A stretch of DNA of 63,685 bases, from the NCBI GenBank assembly GCA_004557075.1, contig SFEX01000009.1, forward strand, positions 1 to 63,685, in the 5' to 3' direction. The notes below the pieces were generated by a model. It was not told where the DNA came from, did no database searches, and was given only the letters and a program-made list of their open reading frames with translations. A program made the position numbers and the translations under genes. Positions 1-7,160 of this stretch are shown piece by piece; within the stretch, counting starts at the first letter, position 1, and each line of letters begins with the position of its first letter. This DNA comes from Clostridiales bacterium. GTDB taxonomy: Bacteria; Bacillota; Clostridia; Oscillospirales; Oscillospiraceae.

Positions 1-109
1 GTATGTGTTTTATGCCTTTATTTTACTGCAAAACTGTATACAATCATCTTGCACATGTGTTTACTATCATATTACTCTGTACACATTGGCCGTCCGTTTG
101 TTCGTTTAT

Positions 110-195
110 TGCAATTGTTTATAATCGGGTCACCGCAAGAACTACAACCACCATTCCCAATGCGAATCGCTTCGCGCCAGCAGGCGCTTTTTACA
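110..195. repeat. Partial copy of a dispersed intergenic repeat
   Basis: This stretch (TCGGGTCACCGCAAG, then ACAACCACC and AATGCGAATCGC) matches in order the motifs at about 46536-46600 (GTCGGGACAGCGCAA, ACAACCAG, AATGCGAATTG). The match was seen by eye and is diverged. Nothing coding is visible in positions 1-290 apart from this and the promoter that follows. Confidence 0.45.
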
Positions 196-219
196 TTTTA
201 TTCACCTTTATTGTCTGCC

Positions 220-248
220 TTGATGTATAATGGAATAAGATATATAAT
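220..248 (+). promoter_or_regulatory. Promoter of the two-component operon
   Basis: A -35 box TTGATG (220-225) and a -10 box TATAAT (243-248) are separated by 17 bases. A second TATAAT lies at 226-231 but has no good -35. The start codon at 291 is preceded by AAGGGGG at 278-284. Confidence 0.55.
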
Positions 249-290
249 GTATTGTAATTTGTATCAATTTATTAATAAGGGGGAAATACT

Positions 291-977
291 ATGAATAAAA
301 AAGCCCTCGTTGTTGAAGACGACGTTAATATCGCGGAACTGCTCATGCTCTACCTTGAAAAAGACGGCTTTGAGGTCAGCATCGCCCATGACGGCGGCAC
401 CGGCGTCGCCATGTTTGCCGAGGTTCAGCCGGATCTGGTGCTGCTGGATATCATGATGCCCGTTATGGACGGAATGCAGGTCTGCCGCGAGATCCGCAAG
501 ACCTCTTCCGTGCCTATTATCATGCTGACCGCGAAAGGCTCCTTGGGCGACAAGGTCACGGGTCTTGATATCGGCGCGGACGACTATATCACAAAGCCCT
601 TCGAGGTTAAGGAGCTTTTGGCGCGCATACACGCTGTCATGCGCCGCTCCGAGGTGGAGAATACGCCCAAGGAGAAAAAGCTCACCTATGACAAGCTCGT
701 TGTCAATCTCGATTCCTACGAGCTGCTGGTCGACGGCGTCAAGGTTGACACGCCGCCCAAAGAGATGGAGCTGCTGTACCACCTTGCCGCGTCTCCGAAC
801 ATCGTTTTCACACGCAACCAGCTTCTTGACGAGGTCTGGGGCTTTGACTACTTCGGCGACTCGCGCACCGTTGACGTACACATCAAGCGCCTGAGAGAAA
901 AGCTTGAGGGCGTATCCCCTCAGTGGTCGCTCCAGACCGTATGGGGCGTCGGCTATAAATTTGAAGTCGCAAAATAA
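291..977 (+). CDS. OmpR/PhoB-family response regulator
   Basis: A 228-residue DNA-binding response regulator. The N-terminal receiver domain shows the acidic pair EDD near residues 9-11, the phosphorylation site Asp53 (LVLLD), a conserved Thr in MLTAKG and Lys in TKPFE. The C-terminal half is a winged helix of the OmpR type ending in WGVGYKF. Length is normal for the family. The start is supported by AAGGGGG six bases upstream. The stop codon TAA is immediately followed by the ATG of the sensor kinase gene, so the two are co-transcribed and probably coupled in translation. The downstream HtrA protease suggests a role in cell-envelope or protein-folding stress; that is inference from context. 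Confidence 0.93.
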   Translation: MNKKALVVEDDVNIAELLMLYLEKDGFEVSIAHDGGTGVAMFAEVQPDLVLLDIMMPVMDGMQVCREIRKTSSVPIIMLTAKGSLGDKVTGLDIGADDYITKPFEVKELLARIHAVMRRSEVENTPKEKKLTYDKLVVNLDSYELLVDGVKVDTPPKEMELLYHLAASPNIVFTRNQLLDEVWGFDYFGDSRTVDVHIKRLREKLEGVSPQWSLQTVWGVGYKFEVAK

Positions 978-2411
978 ATGAAGAGCATATATTTAAGAAA
1001 CTTTCTCGCGACGGCGCTGCTGATGTTCTTCTGCTTCTTTATTATCGGAGCGTCCTTCTTCTTTCTCGGCCGCAGCTATCTTATAAGCAACACGCGGGAC
1101 AGGATGAGCGCCTGTGCCGACGAGGTCGTGCGCACAGCGTCCGCCATCTCCAAGCAGGAATCGCTCTCAAGCTGGAACCTGCGCATGACCATCAGCCCCA
1201 TTGCAAACGCCACATCAAGCCACATATTTATCTGCGATCAGGACGGTCTTGTGCTGTCCTGTTCCGATTTGACCCTTCACTGCGCAAAGCATCAGGGCAA
1301 GCAGCTTGACGCTTCCGTTGTCGATACGCTAAAAAGCTCCGGCTATTTTGACAGCCTGACCGATCTCGGCGGCTTCTACTCCGATAAGCAGTACGTTGTG
1401 GCAAAGCCGATAAACGCCGGCGCCGAGCTTTTGGGCTATGTGTTCGTGTCCTCAAACGACGTCACGATAATGAGCGGTTGGCAGACCTTCATCGGCGTTG
1501 TGTTTGCGGTCGGCATCGCGGTAGTTCTCATCGCAATACTGATGAGCCTTTTGTTCTCGAAGAAGATAGCCGAGCCGCTGGACGATCTGACCGTGGCGGC
1601 GCGCAAATTCGCCATGGGCGATTTCTCGGTTCGCGTAAGCACGAAAGAAAATCGGGACGATGAGATTGGCACGCTTCTTGAGTCGTTTAACCTCATGGCA
1701 GACTCCCTCGAGCAGAACGAGAATAAGCGTCAGGAGTTTGTGGCTAATATCTCGCACGAGCTGCGCACACCTATGACCACCATTGCGGGCTTCGCCGACG
1801 GCATTCTTGACGGCACGATACCGCGCGAGCAGGAGGAAAAATATCTGCGCAAGATCGCCGACGAGACCCGCAGGCTCTCGCGCCTTGTGCGCAATATGCT
1901 CAATCTCAGCCAGGCCGAGAGCGACGCTGTGGATAAGTCAAAGCGGACGAAGTTTGATCTATCCGAGCTTCTGCTCCAGAGCATGCTCAGCTTCGAGGGC
2001 AGAGCCAAGGAGAAAAATCTCGACGTCGATCCTCAGATACCGGAGGATCCCATCATTGTTTTCGCCGAGCGCGACTCCATAACTCAGGTCATCTATAACT
2101 TGACAGACAACGCCATAAAGTTCGCCTCTCCCGGCAGCACGATAACCATCAGGCTATATAAAAAGGGCAGCAAGGCCTATGTCTCGGTAAAGAATATTGG
2201 CGAGACTATACCCAAGGACGATCTCCCCTACATCTTTGACCGCTTCCACAAATCCGACCGCTCCCGCAGTATGGATAAGGACGGCGTGGGTCTGGGTCTG
2301 TATCTTGTCAAGAAGATACTCAACAGCCACGACGAGGACGTGGTCGTAACAAGCCGCGACGGCGTAACGGTGTTCGTATTCACGCTGCCGCTGGCAATGA
2401 GCGCGAAATAA
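978..2411 (+). CDS. Membrane sensor histidine kinase
   Basis: A 477-residue kinase partner of the preceding regulator. It has an N-terminal membrane helix at about residues 9-31, an extracytoplasmic sensing region of about 135 residues, a second helix at about 170-192, a HAMP linker, a HisKA domain with the phosphorylated His near residue 260 (NISHELRTP), and a HATPase domain with the N box (NLTDNAIKF) and G box (DGVGLGLYLVKKI). This is the usual order for an envelope-sensing kinase. The start ATG abuts the stop of the regulator gene without its own strong ribosome site, which fits translational coupling. The signal sensed cannot be read from the sequence. Confidence 0.93.
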   Translation: MKSIYLRNFLATALLMFFCFFIIGASFFFLGRSYLISNTRDRMSACADEVVRTASAISKQESLSSWNLRMTISPIANATSSHIFICDQDGLVLSCSDLTLHCAKHQGKQLDASVVDTLKSSGYFDSLTDLGGFYSDKQYVVAKPINAGAELLGYVFVSSNDVTIMSGWQTFIGVVFAVGIAVVLIAILMSLLFSKKIAEPLDDLTVAARKFAMGDFSVRVSTKENRDDEIGTLLESFNLMADSLEQNENKRQEFVANISHELRTPMTTIAGFADGILDGTIPREQEEKYLRKIADETRRLSRLVRNMLNLSQAESDAVDKSKRTKFDLSELLLQSMLSFEGRAKEKNLDVDPQIPEDPIIVFAERDSITQVIYNLTDNAIKFASPGSTITIRLYKKGSKAYVSVKNIGETIPKDDLPYIFDRFHKSDRSRSMDKDGVGLGLYLVKKILNSHDEDVVVTSRDGVTVFVFTLPLAMSAK

Positions 2412-2432
2412 ATAAATTGATTGGAGTTTAAT

Positions 2433-3704
2433 ATGAGCTGGTATAGCAGCAACAACTGGTATAAAACCGAAGTTAAGACTCCCATGGGCGCCGCGCAACA
2501 GGAAAAGCCAAAAAGCGCACCTCCTGCTGGCAGTCGGCGGGTCAGGACGATCGCTTTTATCGTCTGCGTATGCGTCATAATCGTCGGGGCCCTGATCGCC
2601 GCCCTAAACGGCAGCGATTCGCCGCATTATAATGACGACGGAATGCCCGTGCTCTGGCAGGATTATATGGACGAGCTTTACGGCACCGGCAGCGTCACGC
2701 AGGCGGATATAAAGCTGCCCATCACTAAAAACAGCGCCGACTTAACGCTGCAAATGGCCTCGTCCAACAGGCCGGAGCTGGATTTTAACGAGATCTACGA
2801 AAAATGCGCTCCCTCCGTTGTCGGCATCAAAAGCATGGTCGGCGACAGCCCGGATTATTACGGCTGGGGCAGCGGCGTTATTGTGTCCGCCGACGGCTAT
2901 ATTCTCACCAACACCCACGTCATTGACGGCGCTGAATGGGCTAAGGTCGTTCTCTTCGACGGCAGCGAATACGACGCAAAGCTCATCGGCTACGACGCGC
3001 AAAGCGATATCGCGCTCATAAAGATCGACGCCGAAGATCTTGCTGCGGCGGAGTTTAGCTCAAGCTCGTCTCTTCGCGTCGGCGACAGTGTCGCGGCTAT
3101 CGGCAATCCTCTCAGCCCCGACCTTCGCCTTACCATGACCCGCGGCATCGTCTCCGCGTTAAACCGCCAGATCAGCTACAACGGCACGGTCATGAGCCTT
3201 ATCCAGACCGACGCCTCCATCAACGAGGGCAACTCCGGCGGCCCGCTGTTTAACAGCAAAGGTCAGGTCATAGGCATCACCAACATGAAGATGGTCTCGG
3301 ACTACGGCAGCCGCGTCGAGGGACTGGGCTTCGCCATCCCCTCTGACACCGTGGCGGCTATCGTCGGCGCGCTCGTCAAGGACGGCGTTGTGTATGGCCG
3401 CAGCACCATTGGTGTGACGATAGGCCCCATAAGCGAGAGCATTGCCGATTACTACGACATACCGCAGGGACTTTATGTGTCCGACGTGCTCGAAGGCTCC
3501 GACGCCGAGGCTCAGGGCATCGAAAAGGGCGACATCATTATCAAGGTCAACGGCCTTGACGCAAGTCAGAATTCCGATATTACGACCGCAAAGGCCGCGC
3601 TCCAAATAGGCGACACGATAGACTTTACGGTCTGGCGCGACGGCGACACATTTGACGTCTCCGTCAAGCTCATAGACCGCGCCAAGCTCTCCGAAAAGGA
3701 CTGA
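2433..3704 (+). CDS. htrA: HtrA/DegP-like membrane-anchored serine protease
   Basis: A 423-residue trypsin-fold quality-control protease with one PDZ domain. A cytoplasmic N-terminus of about 40 residues precedes a single membrane helix (about 41-62), placing the protease outside the cell. The catalytic triad is visible as His in TNTHVID (about 162), Asp in SDIALIKID (about 191) and Ser in GNSGGP (about 268); the PDZ domain fills the last 100 residues. The ATG at 2433 is preferred over an in-frame TTG at 2421 because GGAG at 2423-2426 serves it with good spacing. It follows the kinase gene by 21 bases and precedes a terminator, making a three-gene operon like the envelope-stress arrangements known for CiaRH or CssRS with htrA. 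Confidence 0.92.
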   Translation: MSWYSSNNWYKTEVKTPMGAAQQEKPKSAPPAGSRRVRTIAFIVCVCVIIVGALIAALNGSDSPHYNDDGMPVLWQDYMDELYGTGSVTQADIKLPITKNSADLTLQMASSNRPELDFNEIYEKCAPSVVGIKSMVGDSPDYYGWGSGVIVSADGYILTNTHVIDGAEWAKVVLFDGSEYDAKLIGYDAQSDIALIKIDAEDLAAAEFSSSSSLRVGDSVAAIGNPLSPDLRLTMTRGIVSALNRQISYNGTVMSLIQTDASINEGNSGGPLFNSKGQVIGITNMKMVSDYGSRVEGLGFAIPSDTVAAIVGALVKDGVVYGRSTIGVTIGPISESIADYYDIPQGLYVSDVLEGSDAEAQGIEKGDIIIKVNGLDASQNSDITTAKAALQIGDTIDFTVWRDGDTFDVSVKLIDRAKLSEKD

Positions 3705-3710
3705 TATACT

Positions 3711-3750
3711 AAAAATCCCCCGAAGCAGCGCTGCTTTGGGGGATTTTTTA
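3711..3750 (+). terminator. Rho-independent terminator after htrA
   Basis: A hairpin AAATCCCCC / GGGGGATTT with an inner GCAGC/GCTGC stem is followed by a run of Ts. It closes the two-component/htrA operon. Confidence 0.9.
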
Positions 3751-3771
3751 CATATATACCGCTAAAAAGCG

Positions 3772-3800
3772 TTTACATTTTGGCAATTTCGTATTAAAAT
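3772..3800 (+). promoter_or_regulatory. Promoter of the MarR-family gene
   Basis: TTTACA (3772-3777) and TAAAAT (3795-3800) are spaced by 17 bases. The -10 box overlaps an in-frame ATG at 3799, so that ATG cannot be the translation start and the one at 3835 must be used. Confidence 0.65.
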
Positions 3801-3834
3801 GGAGGTGATCTCCGAGTTTAAAGGGGGCTTAACT

Positions 3835-4287
3835 ATGCTTCAAAGCAATTTTCAGAATGTTTATGATAAATTCAAGCTGGAGTTCTTCCGCCGTATATTC
3901 GAGCTTGTCCGGGAGCGCGACGGCTCCCTGAGCGCGATGGAGGCGTTCTCTATCGAGGTCATCCACGCTCTCGACGAACCGACCGTGGGCCAGTTCGCAG
4001 AATTTCTGAACATTTCGCAGTCGAACGCGACCTATAAGGTCAATAACCTGATAAAAAAGGGCTACCTTAAAAGGCAGAATTCCGCCACCGACCGCAGGGA
4101 ATATCACCTCGTCCTGTCGGAGAAGTACTATGGCTATACCGATATCATGCGCAGCTACGTCAAGGTAGTCATGGACAGGATAGAGGATAGCTTCACTCCG
4201 GAAGAGACGGAGACGTTCGCGCGGCTGCTCGGGCGCATTTCCGATGAGCTTATGCCCGAGGCCGGCGCTCTCAAAAGCAATAGCTGA
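3835..4287 (+). CDS. MarR-family transcriptional regulator
   Basis: A 150-residue winged-helix regulator of the MarR type. The helix-turn-helix is seen in TVGQFAEFLNISQSNATYKVNNL, followed by the wing with KRQNSATDRREYHL, where the Asp-Arg-Arg signature of the family is clear. The start at 3835 has AAGGGGG at 3821-3827; an upstream in-frame ATG lies in the promoter. It stands alone just upstream of the aconitase X genes, whose promoter carries a palindrome fitting a MarR operator (4341-4358), so it most likely represses them in response to a substrate or related metabolite. That link is inference from position and site symmetry. Confidence 0.88.
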   Translation: MLQSNFQNVYDKFKLEFFRRIFELVRERDGSLSAMEAFSIEVIHALDEPTVGQFAEFLNISQSNATYKVNNLIKKGYLKRQNSATDRREYHLVLSEKYYGYTDIMRSYVKVVMDRIEDSFTPEETETFARLLGRISDELMPEAGALKSNS

Positions 4288-4291
4288 ACAC

Positions 4292-4327
4292 CATTGCCGG
4301 GCATTGATTGACAATGTCCCGGCAATG
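4292..4327 (+). promoter_or_regulatory. Strong inverted repeat between marR and acnX genes
   Basis: CATTGCCGGG (4292-4301) pairs with CCCGGCAATG (4318-4327), and inner CATTG pairs with CAATG. No T-run follows, so it is not a classic terminator. It overlaps the -35 box of the next promoter and could end the marR message, bind a protein, or both. Confidence 0.5.
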
Positions 4328-4336
4328 ATATAAAAT
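4308..4336 (+). promoter_or_regulatory. Consensus promoter of the aconitase X operon
   Basis: TTGACA (4308-4313) and TAAAAT (4331-4336) are separated by exactly 17 bases. Transcription should begin near 4343, inside the palindrome that follows. Confidence 0.75.
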
Positions 4337-4340
4337 GAAA

Positions 4341-4358
4341 TTGTTAACCCAGTAACAA
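4341..4358 (+). promoter_or_regulatory. Candidate MarR operator
   Basis: TTGTTA, six bases, TAACAA: a perfect 6-6-6 palindrome lying across the predicted transcription start of the aconitase X operon. Size and symmetry are those expected for a MarR dimer, and binding here would block transcription. Confidence 0.6.
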
Positions 4359-4389
4359 ACTATATTGATATAAGGATGTGATTTGCTCC

Positions 4390-5670
4390 ATGAAACTCAG
4401 TCCAGAACAGCAGGCCATGCTGGATGGCGAAAAGGGCGAAACCATGGCAAAGGTCGTCAAAACTCTCGTGATGTACGGCGAGACTTTCGGCGCAGAGCGC
4501 ATGGTTCCCATTACGTCAAAGTACGGCCATACGGTCATCAGCTTCGGCCTCAAGATCATGAAGCCTGTGTACGATCTGTATCAGGAGATCATCGACGCGG
4601 GTCTTGTCTCCGGCCAGAAATTCACCGCCGACCCCAGACCAATGGATAAAAATGTCCCCAGCAGCCTTATCGAAGACCTCATCTTCAAAAAATTCATGTA
4701 CACCCAGCAGGACGACTTTGAACAGCAGCTTCGCAGCCTCGGTATAACGAGCGACGATGGCTACACCTGCACCTGCTATCTCGATCAGGTGGGCAACAAG
4801 CCGAAAAAGGGCGATATCCTCTCGTGGGCGGAATCCTCAGCCGTTGTCTATGCAAACTCCGTTCTCGGCGCGCGCTGCAACCGCAATTCGGGCATAATCG
4901 AGCTTATGGGCTCGATAGCCGGCTTTGTTCCCGAGTTCGGACTGCTGCTGGACGAAAACCGCAAGGCGACGTGGGTGGTCGAGGTCAAATGCTCGACTAA
5001 ACCCGACGCGCAGCTTTTAGGCTCCGCCATCGGCATGAAGGTCATGGAGGACGTGCCGTATGTCAAGGGTCTTGACAAGTGGCTCGGCACGGAGCTTAAC
5101 GATGATGCCTGCACATATCTCAAGGACTTTGGCGCCGCGACCGCCTCCAACGGCGCGGTCGGCCTTTACCACATTGAAAATCTCACCCCTGAGGCAGTCG
5201 AGCTTGGCGAGGGAATGATCGCCGATGATGCGCAGGTGTATGTCATTGATGACGCCGAGCTTGAGCGCGTCAAGGCAAACTACCCCGTCATCTGGAAGAA
5301 TCCCGACGCTAAGCCTCAGCTCTGCTTTGTTGGGTGCCCGCATATGACCTTGCAGCAGCTCATTGACTGGACAGAGCGCATTGGCGAGGCTCTGCGGCAG
5401 AACGGGCTTAAAAAGGTCACCGTCCCCACAGTTTTCACCGCCGCAGTCCCGGTCATAAAGGAGTTTGAAAAAACGCCGTACTTTAAGCAGTCAAAGCGGC
5501 AGGGCATCGTTCTCAGCTCTCTCTGCCCGCTTATGTATATGAACAACCCCCTCTGCAAGAGCAAGGCGGTCATCACCTCCTCGAACAAGCTGCGCACCTA
5601 TACCAGCGCGCGCTACTACACCGAGGCCGAAATTCTCAAAGCGATAACGACGAAGGAGGGCAAGAAATGA
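4390..5670 (+). CDS. Aconitase X catalytic (large) subunit
   Basis: A 426-residue protein of the AcnX (formerly DUF521) dehydratase family. Characteristic segments include the N-terminal MKLSPEQQAMLDGEKGE, the Cys-rich CTCYLDQ and GARCNRNSG regions, and CFVGCPH and LSSLCPLMYMNNP near the C-terminus, which hold conserved cysteines and metal or Fe-S ligands. Known members act as cis-3-hydroxy-L-proline dehydratase in bacteria or phosphomevalonate dehydratase in archaea; the sequence alone does not pick the substrate. The ATG at 4390 is favoured over GTG at 4378, which sits on the ribosome site AAGGA. It overlaps the small-subunit gene by four bases (ATGA). Confidence 0.87.
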   Translation: MKLSPEQQAMLDGEKGETMAKVVKTLVMYGETFGAERMVPITSKYGHTVISFGLKIMKPVYDLYQEIIDAGLVSGQKFTADPRPMDKNVPSSLIEDLIFKKFMYTQQDDFEQQLRSLGITSDDGYTCTCYLDQVGNKPKKGDILSWAESSAVVYANSVLGARCNRNSGIIELMGSIAGFVPEFGLLLDENRKATWVVEVKCSTKPDAQLLGSAIGMKVMEDVPYVKGLDKWLGTELNDDACTYLKDFGAATASNGAVGLYHIENLTPEAVELGEGMIADDAQVYVIDDAELERVKANYPVIWKNPDAKPQLCFVGCPHMTLQQLIDWTERIGEALRQNGLKKVTVPTVFTAAVPVIKEFEKTPYFKQSKRQGIVLSSLCPLMYMNNPLCKSKAVITSSNKLRTYTSARYYTEAEILKAITTKEGKK

Positions 5671-6107
5671 AGACTTTCAAAGGCCGCGTAGTCGTTCCCG
5701 GCACCTGCACCGCGGAGGCGCTTGTCTCCAAGGGCGGCTTCAACACTCTCGCCTCCTATCAGATGGCCATGATGTTCGGCGATAAGCAGGTCAAGTGCGG
5801 CGACCAGAACAACCCCGATCTGTACAAAAAGCCCATGATCGGCAAGGCGCTCTGCCTGCCCATGACCATAGGCTCGACCACCGGCGGCATGGTGCTGTTC
5901 ACGGTATGCTCCTACGGCAAGCAGCCGGCGTGCATGCTGTTTTCAAAGCCCATCGACTCGCTTGCCGCCAGCGGCGCGATACTCGGCGACGTGTGGACAG
6001 ACGCCGAAATGCCCGTTGTCGATTCCCTCGGCGACGAGTTCCTTGAATACGTCAAGACTGGCGATACGATAAGCGTCAAGCCCGACGGCGTAGTCGAGGT
6101 CGGATGA
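5667..6107 (+). CDS. Aconitase X swivel (small) subunit
   Basis: A 146-residue DUF126-type protein, the swivelling domain that closes over the AcnX active site. It shows the expected Gly-rich stretch with Ser and Thr (GSTTGG near residue 70) and the ending TGDTISV found in aconitase swivel domains. Its ATG overlaps the stop of the large subunit gene, so the two products are made together. In other organisms the two are fused in one chain; here they are split, as in many bacteria and archaea. No transporter for the substrate lies beside the pair. Confidence 0.85.
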   Translation: MKTFKGRVVVPGTCTAEALVSKGGFNTLASYQMAMMFGDKQVKCGDQNNPDLYKKPMIGKALCLPMTIGSTTGGMVLFTVCSYGKQPACMLFSKPIDSLAASGAILGDVWTDAEMPVVDSLGDEFLEYVKTGDTISVKPDGVVEVG

Positions 6108-6109
6108 TA

Positions 6110-6283
6110 AAGGCCACACCGCGCCCGTAGGGGCGGCGGCTGCCGCAAAGCAATTCGTATTCAAATTTCAGCTTATCAATACTGCGTCAGCACGACCGTG
6201 GAGACTGGGCATTTTCGTAATACTCCATTATCACCGGTCGGGCATCGGCAAAAGAGATTACTTGAAGCGCAGCAACGAAAAGA
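6110..6283. repeat. Diverged copy of the dispersed intergenic repeat
   Basis: The stretch contains ATTGCGT-like and CACCGGTCGGG motifs followed by AAAAGAGATTACTTGAAGC, matching in order the segment at about 46690-46725 (TACCGGTCGGG, AAAACGACTATTTGAAGC). No gene is visible here. Confidence 0.5.
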
Positions 6284-6315
6284 AAAAGGCAGAGGCCGTG
6301 AAGCCTCTGCCTTTT
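6284..6315. terminator. Bidirectional terminator hairpin
   Basis: AAAAGGCAGAGGC pairs with GCCTCTGCCTTTT. The A/T flanks allow it to work on both strands; it ends the minus-strand SLH gene. Confidence 0.8.
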
Positions 6316-6326
6316 GCTGTTTAGTT

Positions 6327-7160
6327 TCAGGTCATGTCGCGGTAGATGAAGGTCACGACATGTGCGCGGGTGCACGCAGCATTCGGACGGAACGTGCCGT
6401 CGGAATAGCCGGTGGTTATCTCCTCGCCTGCTGCCCAGAGTATTGCCGCCTTGAAGTCGGCGTTTGTCACGGTGTCAATATCCTTGAGCGCTATGCCGGG
6501 CTTTGCAGCGGGCTTATTCTCGTAGCGCCAGAGGAAGGTCACGAACTGGGCACGGGTCACGTTGCTGTCGGGAGCAAAATGCGTGCTGTCAACGCCGTTG
6601 GTTATGCCCTCTCCGACTGCCCAGAGAATGGCGGTGTAATAGGGGTTATCCTTGCCGTCTGCCTGCTTTGCGGATACGTCAACAAAGGGATTTTCCGCAG
6701 ACTTGGGTTCGGGTTCGCCTGCCGCTCTCCACAGGAAGGTCACGACCTGCGCGCGGGAGCAGTTCTTGTCGGGTGCGAATATTCCGTCGCCGTAGCCGGT
6801 GGTGATACCCTCGGCGGCCGCCCACTGTATCGCGTCGGCAAAGGGCAGGTGTCTGCCTTCGGTGTCAACGTCGGTGAATTTAATCGCGGGCTTGTAGTTC
6901 GGATCCTTTTCGCCGCAGACGGTGCATACGCCGTCCTTGTAGTCATGGCCGAGAGCCGCAACGGTCTCGCCCTTCTTGACAACTTCCTTGCAAACGGTGC
7001 AAACCTCATCGCCGGTGTAACCGGCCTCGGTGCAGGTTGCGTCCTTCGCACCTACAAGCTCAGTCTTATGGCCGAGTGCGGGGATGGCCTCACCCTTTTC
7101 GATGACTTCTTCGCATACGGCACAGACTACGTCGCCGGTATAACCGGCCTCGGTGCAGGT
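6327..7160 (-). pseudogene. C-terminal part of the Cys-repeat/SLH surface protein, out of frame
   Basis: This segment continues the protein encoded by 7161-8736 but in another frame. It encodes two more copies of the repeat with TCTEAGYTGD and CxxC, a last short Cys repeat, and then three S-layer homology domains (recognised by ITTGYGDGIFAPD, ITNGVDSTHFAPD and ITTGYSDGTFRPN). The three SLH domains are what would hold the protein to the cell-wall polymer. Between neighbouring repeats at 7160/7161 the DNA is 23 bases shorter than the equivalent spot in the adjacent repeats, which breaks the frame. No credible start codon with a ribosome site lies at its beginning. It is therefore unexpressed unless the frame is restored. 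Confidence 0.75.

Noticed and set aside
3799..3834. Longer N-terminus for the MarR gene starting at ATG 3799
   Set aside because: The ATG overlaps the -10 box of a good promoter; the start at 3835 has its own ribosome site.
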